Shown: piece by piece, positions 1 to 2,939 of the stretch
How positions within the stretch are numbered: position 1 is the stretch's first letter
Layout: every line of letters starts with the position of its first letter
Notes under the pieces: model-generated
The model's database searches: none
The model's input: the letters and a program-made list of their open reading frames with translations, nothing else
What the model was told of the DNA's origin: nothing
Program-made: the position numbers and the translations under genes
Assembly (NCBI GenBank): GCA_050699975.1
Contig: JBOHGH010000146.1
Location: 1 to 10,673 of the forward strand
Source of the DNA: GCA-003244245 sp050699975
Lineage (GTDB): Bacteria > Actinomycetota > Actinomycetes > Mycobacteriales > Pseudonocardiaceae
DNA length: 10,673 bases
Direction of reading: 5' to 3'

Positions 1-117
1 GGCCGGTTCAACCCCCTGCTTCGTCAGCGCTTCGGCAAGGACGCATTCGACCTGTGGCGCACCGCCCGGCCGAAGCTCGCCGCCGCGCTCGGACACCTCC
101 AGGAGGCCCGCTCATGA
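1..117 (+). CDS. 3' end of an unrecognised protein (partial)
   Basis: Frame 1 is open from the first base of the window to TGA at 115-117. It gives the last 38 residues of a protein, ending FDLWRTARPKLAAALGHLQEARS (residues 16-38 of the visible part). The piece is rich in Arg, Leu and Ala and probably helical. It is too short to assign to a family. Its stop overlaps the ATG of the next gene in an ATGA junction, which places it in the same operon and suggests translational coupling. That junction, the shared orientation and the ribosome binding site sitting inside this coding sequence are the reasons for calling it real. Nothing can be said about its function. Confidence 0.6.
   Translation, partial: GRFNPLLRQRFGKDAFDLWRTARPKLAAALGHLQEARS
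101..106 (+). promoter_or_regulatory. Shine-Dalgarno AGGAGG for the gene starting at 114
   Basis: A perfect AGGAGG lies seven bases before ATG 114. It decides the start of that gene against the longer in-frame GTG at 54, which has no such site and would overlap the upstream gene by 64 bases. Confidence 0.8.
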
Positions 118-638
118 CCGAGACAAAGGTTCGATTCGATCTACGTGGTCTGATCCGCGAGATATGCGTCAGCTCGCCGAGCAACAACTACGGGATGCTG
201 GCCAAAGAGGTGTCCGCCCGGGTTGACGACGAGGACTTGCGCGACGCCTTGGAGCAGGTGCTACCCAGCCTCATTCAGGATGAAGTGCATAGGCACCGCC
301 GGGAAACTTCCCACGTGCCGTCGGCCCAGTCCAACCTGGTCCCGGAGCAACGCGCTCCCGGGCACTCCTGGAAGGTCTCCGGCATCCGTCGGCACGCCGA
401 AGAGCTGCGCAAGCGGTATGCAACCGGGTTCGGTCCGAACAGTGTCAAAACCCTGGGCGACTTCACGATCGAGGACTGTCGATCGGCCTTCGCCATGCAT
501 ACCAAGCTGGCCAAGGGCAACGCCCTTTCCGCTGAGCGCTACGCCGCGTACGTAGACGTTCTTGAGCAGCACAGGTGCGCGACCATCTCCGCCCTCCCGA
601 ACGACGTTCTGGACCTGCTGTTCGGCGGTGTCAAGTGA
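114..638 (+). CDS. Unrecognised helical protein, partner gene of the IS110-like protein
   Basis: This is a 174-residue protein starting MTETKVRFDLRGLIREIC. ATG 114 is chosen because it follows AGGAGG at good spacing and overlaps the upstream stop (ATGA). The N-terminal half (about residues 8-60) looks like a small helical bundle with alternating acidic and hydrophobic segments (VDDEDLRDALEQVLPSLI). A polar linker follows at about residues 62-85. The C-terminal half is another helical stretch with HAEELRKRYATGF and LSAERYAAYVDVLEQH. No catalytic motif, signal peptide, Cys cluster or membrane segment is visible. Its stop TGA (636-638) overlaps GTG 635 of the next gene, so the two proteins are probably made in a fixed ratio. 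I do not recognise the family. The tight pairing suggests that it works with the HhH protein downstream, which is inference. Confidence 0.75.
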   Translation: MTETKVRFDLRGLIREICVSSPSNNYGMLAKEVSARVDDEDLRDALEQVLPSLIQDEVHRHRRETSHVPSAQSNLVPEQRAPGHSWKVSGIRRHAEELRKRYATGFGPNSVKTLGDFTIEDCRSAFAMHTKLAKGNALSAERYAAYVDVLEQHRCATISALPNDVLDLLFGGVK

Positions 639-1915
639 CTCTCCTCCACGACTCCCTCGCTGGTCATCAGTCCTCCGACACCCAAGTCACCGGCGGCAGC
701 GAGGGTCCCATTTCTCCGTCAGCACTGGTCAAAGGACCTACGACACCCAATGAGCAGGCACCGGTGCTGGCGGAACCCCTTCCCCTCCACGACTCCCTCG
801 CTGGCCATTACCGCCGCGACACCCAGGGGAGGTGCACCAGCGAGGGTCCCACTCATCCGTCAGCGCCGGCCACCGCTGCGTCGACACCCAATGTCCGCGC
901 GCCGGTGCTGACGGAGTCCCTGCCCCTCCATGACTCCCTCGTTGGCCATGGGCGACCCGACACCCATAGATCCTGCGCCAGCGAGGGCCCCACTCCTCCG
1001 TCAGCACCGGCCGCACCCAGGTCGACACCCATACCCGCGTCGCCGGTGCTGGCGGACCCTCTTCTTGCCCTCGCCGCTGAGGTGCTCGACGACCTCGAAC
1101 GCGTCCGGGTCGCTAATGAGAACCGGCTGCGCCAACTGACCCGTACCGACGAGGACTCCGACGGCGAGGAACGCGGGTTCGGACTTCCGATGGGTCACCC
1201 GGACGTCGCCCGGCTGGCCGCGCTGGTCAAAGGACTGGCGGACGCCGAGCACCAGGCAGAGCTGAACCTGAACCGGCAGATGCGTCAGCACCCTCTGTGG
1301 CCGTGGGTGCGTTCCGTCAGGGGCGTCGGGCAGAAGCAGGCCGCTCGACTGCTGGCCGCGATCGGTGATCCGTACTGGAACGACCTGTACGGCCGACCCC
1401 GGATGGTGTCAGAGCTGATGTCGTACTGCGGGTACGGCGACCCGGAGCGGCAGGTGCTGCGCCGTGGACAGAAAGTCAACTGGTCGCCAGCGGCGAAGAT
1501 GCGTACGCACCTGATCGCTAAATCCATCGTCAAGCAGCTAGTGAAGCCCTGCCACTCGATCAAGGGCGAGGGCGGTCTGGTCGCGTACACGGTGCACGTC
1601 GAGGGTGAGTGCTCATGCTCGCCATATCGCCCGCTGTACGACCAGGAGAAGGCACGCTATGCCGGCTCCACGCACCCGGTCGAATGTCACCGCTGCACGC
1701 CCAAGAACGCCCCACCCGCGCCAGTGGGCTCTCCTCGCAAAGGCGCGCACATCGAGGCCATCGCCCTTCGCGCGGTATCGAAAGCGATTCTCAAAGATCT
1801 ATGGCGCGAGGCTAAGCGCCACCACGAACTCCCCGGCGGTCAGAGATCGTTCGACACCCACCATGTCGACGCCGCCGGGGATACCTCTCCCCCCGAGCCA
1901 GGTGATCCGGCATGA
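635..1915 (+). CDS. IS110 Transposase_20-like HhH protein with N-terminal 47-residue repeats, no DEDD domain
   Basis: The protein has 426 residues. GTG 635 is taken as the start because it forms a GTGA overlap with the previous stop; the in-frame GTG at 575 would overlap the previous gene by 64 bases. Residues 4-50, 51-97 and 98-144 are three repeats of exactly 47 residues (LHDSLAGH-x3-DTQ ... SEGP ... PVL). An alpha-helical region follows (about 145-215). Residues 221-300 resemble the C-terminal Transposase_20 domain of IS110 transposases: WVRSVRGVGQKQAARLLAAIG is a helix-hairpin-helix, followed by SELMSYCGYGD and KVNWSPAAKMRTHLIAKSIV. An inserted Cys/His-rich segment (C326, C328, H352, C351, C354) could bind zinc, and KAILKDLWREAKR closes the domain. 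The RuvC-like DEDD catalytic domain of IS110 transposases is absent, so this is unlikely to be an active transposase and may instead bind structured DNA or RNA. Family assignment rests on motif memory, not a search. Confidence 0.7.
   Translation: MTLLHDSLAGHQSSDTQVTGGSEGPISPSALVKGPTTPNEQAPVLAEPLPLHDSLAGHYRRDTQGRCTSEGPTHPSAPATAASTPNVRAPVLTESLPLHDSLVGHGRPDTHRSCASEGPTPPSAPAAPRSTPIPASPVLADPLLALAAEVLDDLERVRVANENRLRQLTRTDEDSDGEERGFGLPMGHPDVARLAALVKGLADAEHQAELNLNRQMRQHPLWPWVRSVRGVGQKQAARLLAAIGDPYWNDLYGRPRMVSELMSYCGYGDPERQVLRRGQKVNWSPAAKMRTHLIAKSIVKQLVKPCHSIKGEGGLVAYTVHVEGECSCSPYRPLYDQEKARYAGSTHPVECHRCTPKNAPPAPVGSPRKGAHIEAIALRAVSKAILKDLWREAKRHHELPGGQRSFDTHHVDAAGDTSPPEPGDPA
644..1066 (+). repeat. 3 x 141-bp tandem array containing six 30-nt-loop hairpins
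   Basis: Three units of exactly 141 bp start at 644, 785 and 926, each with CTCCAYGACTCCCTCGYTGG. Each unit holds two dyads. Class A arms are 654-664/695-705, 795-805/836-846 and 936-946/977-987, based on CCCTCGCTGG with CCAGCGAGGG. Class B arms are 715-729/760-774, 856-870/901-915 and 997-1011/1042-1056; these are 15 bp each with 1-2 G-T pairs. Every loop is 30 nt and carries CGACACCCA at loop positions 12-20 (676, 741, 817, 882, 958 and 1023 are the first bases). All loops begin and end with C. The array lies inside the open reading frame and encodes 47-residue protein repeats. Motif conservation in two reading frames argues that the selected unit is nucleic acid. Confidence 0.9.
1830..1881 (+). 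repeat. Seventh 30-nt-loop hairpin with CGACACCCA core, at the 3' end of the IS110-like gene
   Basis: Arms 1830-1840 and 1871-1881 pair over 11 bp (TCCCCGGCGG-T with G-CCGCCGGGGA, one G-T pair). The loop 1841-1870 is exactly 30 nt, starts and ends with C, and has CGACACCCA at 1852-1860, which is loop positions 12-20. This is the geometry of the six array hairpins, but the arm sequence is different. It lies 34 bp before the stop of the IS110-like gene and encodes GGQRSFDTH near the C terminus. Confidence 0.85.
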
Positions 1916-2217
1916 CCGACGGAGAGAAGTGGCTGCGTGCGCTGAGCGAGATGGACAACCCGCTGGGTCGGGCGATCCGCGAGGTGCTGAACGAGCTGGA
2001 CGGGCTGCGCGCGGACGAGGCCGAGTGGCACGACCCGGGAGCCCGCCTCATGACCGAGTGGCCGCGTACCTGGGTGATCAGGCAGGGCCCTGACACCGGA
2101 CGAGTCCTTATCCAGTGGGGCCCGCGCATGCCGCTGACGCTGGTCAGTCCGTCGGGCGAGGTCAGCCAACGGTACCGGTTCCCGCCCGGGGCGCTGGTGC
2201 GCGGGGACGGGGACTGA
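1912..2217 (+). CDS. Small unrecognised protein
   Basis: The product has 101 residues and starts MTDGEKWLRALSEMDNPLG. ATG 1912 overlaps the stop of the IS110-like gene (ATGA), so translation is probably coupled. The N-terminal third is helical (AIREVLNELDGLRADEAEW). The rest looks like beta strands with several aromatic residues (WPRTWVIRQGPDTGRVLIQW, then LTLVSPSGEVSQRYRF). There are no Cys residues, membrane segments or recognised catalytic motifs. It ends at the first intergenic gap, so it closes the sub-operon with the two genes before it. I do not recognise it and cannot suggest a function. Confidence 0.7.
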   Translation: MTDGEKWLRALSEMDNPLGRAIREVLNELDGLRADEAEWHDPGARLMTEWPRTWVIRQGPDTGRVLIQWGPRMPLTLVSPSGEVSQRYRFPPGALVRGDGD

Positions 2218-2229
2218 CCCACACAGACC

Positions 2230-2250
2230 CCGGTCCATCGGATGGGCCGG
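2230..2250 (+). terminator. Possible weak terminator or intergenic hairpin
   Basis: In the gap after the gene ending at 2217, 2230-2238 pairs with 2242-2250 (9 bp, CCGGTCCAT with ATGGGCCGG, one G-T pair) around a 3-nt loop. No T run follows, so it is not a classical terminator. U-less hairpins can terminate or protect mRNA ends in actinobacteria. It could instead shape the leader of the SSB-like gene. Confidence 0.35.
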
Positions 2251-2269
2251 TCCAAAGGATCAAGAGATC

Positions 2270-2275
2270 AAGGAG
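2270..2275 (+). promoter_or_regulatory. Shine-Dalgarno AAGGAG for the SSB-like gene
   Basis: AAGGAG lies eight bases before ATG 2284, inside a short A/G-rich run (GATCAAGAGATCAAGGAGAT) that stands out from the G+C-rich surroundings. It supports a strong, independent translation start after the gap. Confidence 0.8.
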
Positions 2276-2283
2276 ATAGGTAG

Positions 2284-2805
2284 ATGGACGAGCTCGACAG
2301 GTTCTTCGGAGGCGGAGGCAGGGCGCTGAAGTTCCCGACCAAGGGCACCAGCCACACGCTGCACATCACCGGCGAGCCCGAGGTGGCCCAGCAGACCGAC
2401 TTCGATACCGGTGAACCGATGTTCTGGCCGGACGGGCGCCCGAAGAACCAGGTCATCGTGCCCGGCACGGTCACTCAGGGGCTGGAAGGTCCAGACGACG
2501 ACGGCAACCGGCGGCTGTACATCAAGGGGTATATGCAGAACGCGGTCAGCGCCGCGCTCAAGGCCGTTGGTGCCAAGGTGCCCGAGGCCGGCGGCGTGCT
2601 CACGGTGACCTACAGCCAGGACGGACAGAAGCAGGGCCGGCGTCAGCCTCCGAAGCTGTACACCGCGACCTACACCCCGCCGTCGCCGGTGGCCGAGGCG
2701 CTCAGCGGAGGGTCCACCCAGCACGAGGACGTGCCCGCGCAGCGCGGGGGCCGCAAGGCCGCGACGGTTCCGGCCACTCCGGACGACGAGGAACCACCGT
2801 TCTGA
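2284..2805 (+). CDS. Putative single-stranded DNA-binding protein (SSB-like acidic tail)
   Basis: The product has 173 residues and starts MDELDRFFGGGGRALKFP behind AAGGAG. The first about 125 residues look beta-rich (TLHITGEPEVAQQTDF, NQVIVPGTVTQGL, RRLYIKGYMQNAV, GGVLTVTYSQDG, KLYTATYTP), which fits an OB-fold-like core, although I cannot place it in the classical SSB family. A Pro/Ser/Ala-rich disordered linker follows (about 126-165). The last residues, PDDEEPPF, match the acidic tail of bacterial SSBs (typically DDDIPF), which recruits replication partners. The gene lies just before the primase-helicase and in the same module as a family A polymerase and a RecB-like nuclease, which supports an SSB role. 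It may alternatively be a recombination accessory protein with a similar tail. Confidence 0.6.
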   Translation: MDELDRFFGGGGRALKFPTKGTSHTLHITGEPEVAQQTDFDTGEPMFWPDGRPKNQVIVPGTVTQGLEGPDDDGNRRLYIKGYMQNAVSAALKAVGAKVPEAGGVLTVTYSQDGQKQGRRQPPKLYTATYTPPSPVAEALSGGSTQHEDVPAQRGGRKAATVPATPDDEEPPF

Positions 2806-2867
2806 TGCTCAATCGCCCGACCGGTAGCCACGCCGGCGCCCAGGTGCAACGCCTGGGCGGGCACTGA
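2805..2867 (+). CDS. Possible 20-codon mini-ORF after the SSB-like gene
   Basis: ATG 2805 shares one base with the stop of the SSB-like gene (TGATG), so terminating ribosomes could restart here. The frame encodes MLNRPTGSHAGAQVQRLGGH and ends at TGA 2865-2867. The hairpin at 2837-2859 lies inside it. There is no homology signal, and it may be only a chance reading frame. Its interest is that translating it would melt the hairpin, an arrangement that could attenuate the genes downstream. Confidence 0.25.
   Translation: MLNRPTGSHAGAQVQRLGGH
2837..2859 (+). terminator. G+C-rich hairpin before the primase gene
   Basis: 2837-2844 (CGCCCAGG) pairs perfectly with 2852-2859 (CCTGGGCG) around a 7-nt loop, TGCAACG. 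There is no T run after it. It may be a weak terminator, an attenuator or an mRNA stabiliser between the SSB-like gene and the primase gene. Confidence 0.4.
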
Positions 2868-2897
2868 CTCGCTCCCCGCTCCCGCTTACGGCCCACC

Positions 2898-2903
2898 AGG
2901 AGG
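2898..2903 (+). promoter_or_regulatory. Strong Shine-Dalgarno AGGAGG serving a 9-codon leader ORF
   Basis: AGGAGG lies six bases before GTG 2910. That GTG opens a 9-codon frame, not the primase frame. The primase GTG at 2936 has no comparable site, so ribosomes probably reach it through the leader. Confidence 0.7.
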
Positions 2904-2909
2904 ACCACT

Positions 2910-2939
2910 GTGACCGCGTCGACCGTTGGTCCCTGGTGA
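2910..2939 (+). CDS. Putative 9-residue leader peptide coupled to the primase gene
   Basis: GTG 2910 opens MTASTVGPW and stops at TGA 2937-2939. The stop overlaps the primase start GTG 2936 (GTGA), the same overlap used between full-length genes in this operon. It has the best ribosome binding site in the area. Either it is a real leader that loads ribosomes onto the primase frame by termination-reinitiation, or a one-base difference here has split the true N terminus of the primase from its body. The primase frame has no ATG or GTG upstream of 2936 within this gap. Confidence 0.45.
   Translation: MTASTVGPW

Noticed and set aside
54..113. Longer GTG start at 54 for the gene ending at 638
   Set aside because: It would overlap the upstream gene by 64 bases and has no ribosome binding site, while ATG 114 has AGGAGG and an ATGA overlap.
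575..634. Upstream GTG start at 575 for the IS110-like gene
   Set aside because: It would overlap the previous gene by 64 bases. GTG 635 gives the GTGA overlap seen at other junctions and begins right before the first repeat.
644..1066. CRISPR-like array
   Set aside because: Units are 141 bp with similarity spread through the unit, no short repeat/unique spacer pattern, and an open coding frame throughout.
635..1915. Intact IS110 insertion sequence
   Set aside because: No DEDD catalytic domain is visible, and the gene is cleanly embedded in the operon by overlapping starts and stops on both sides.
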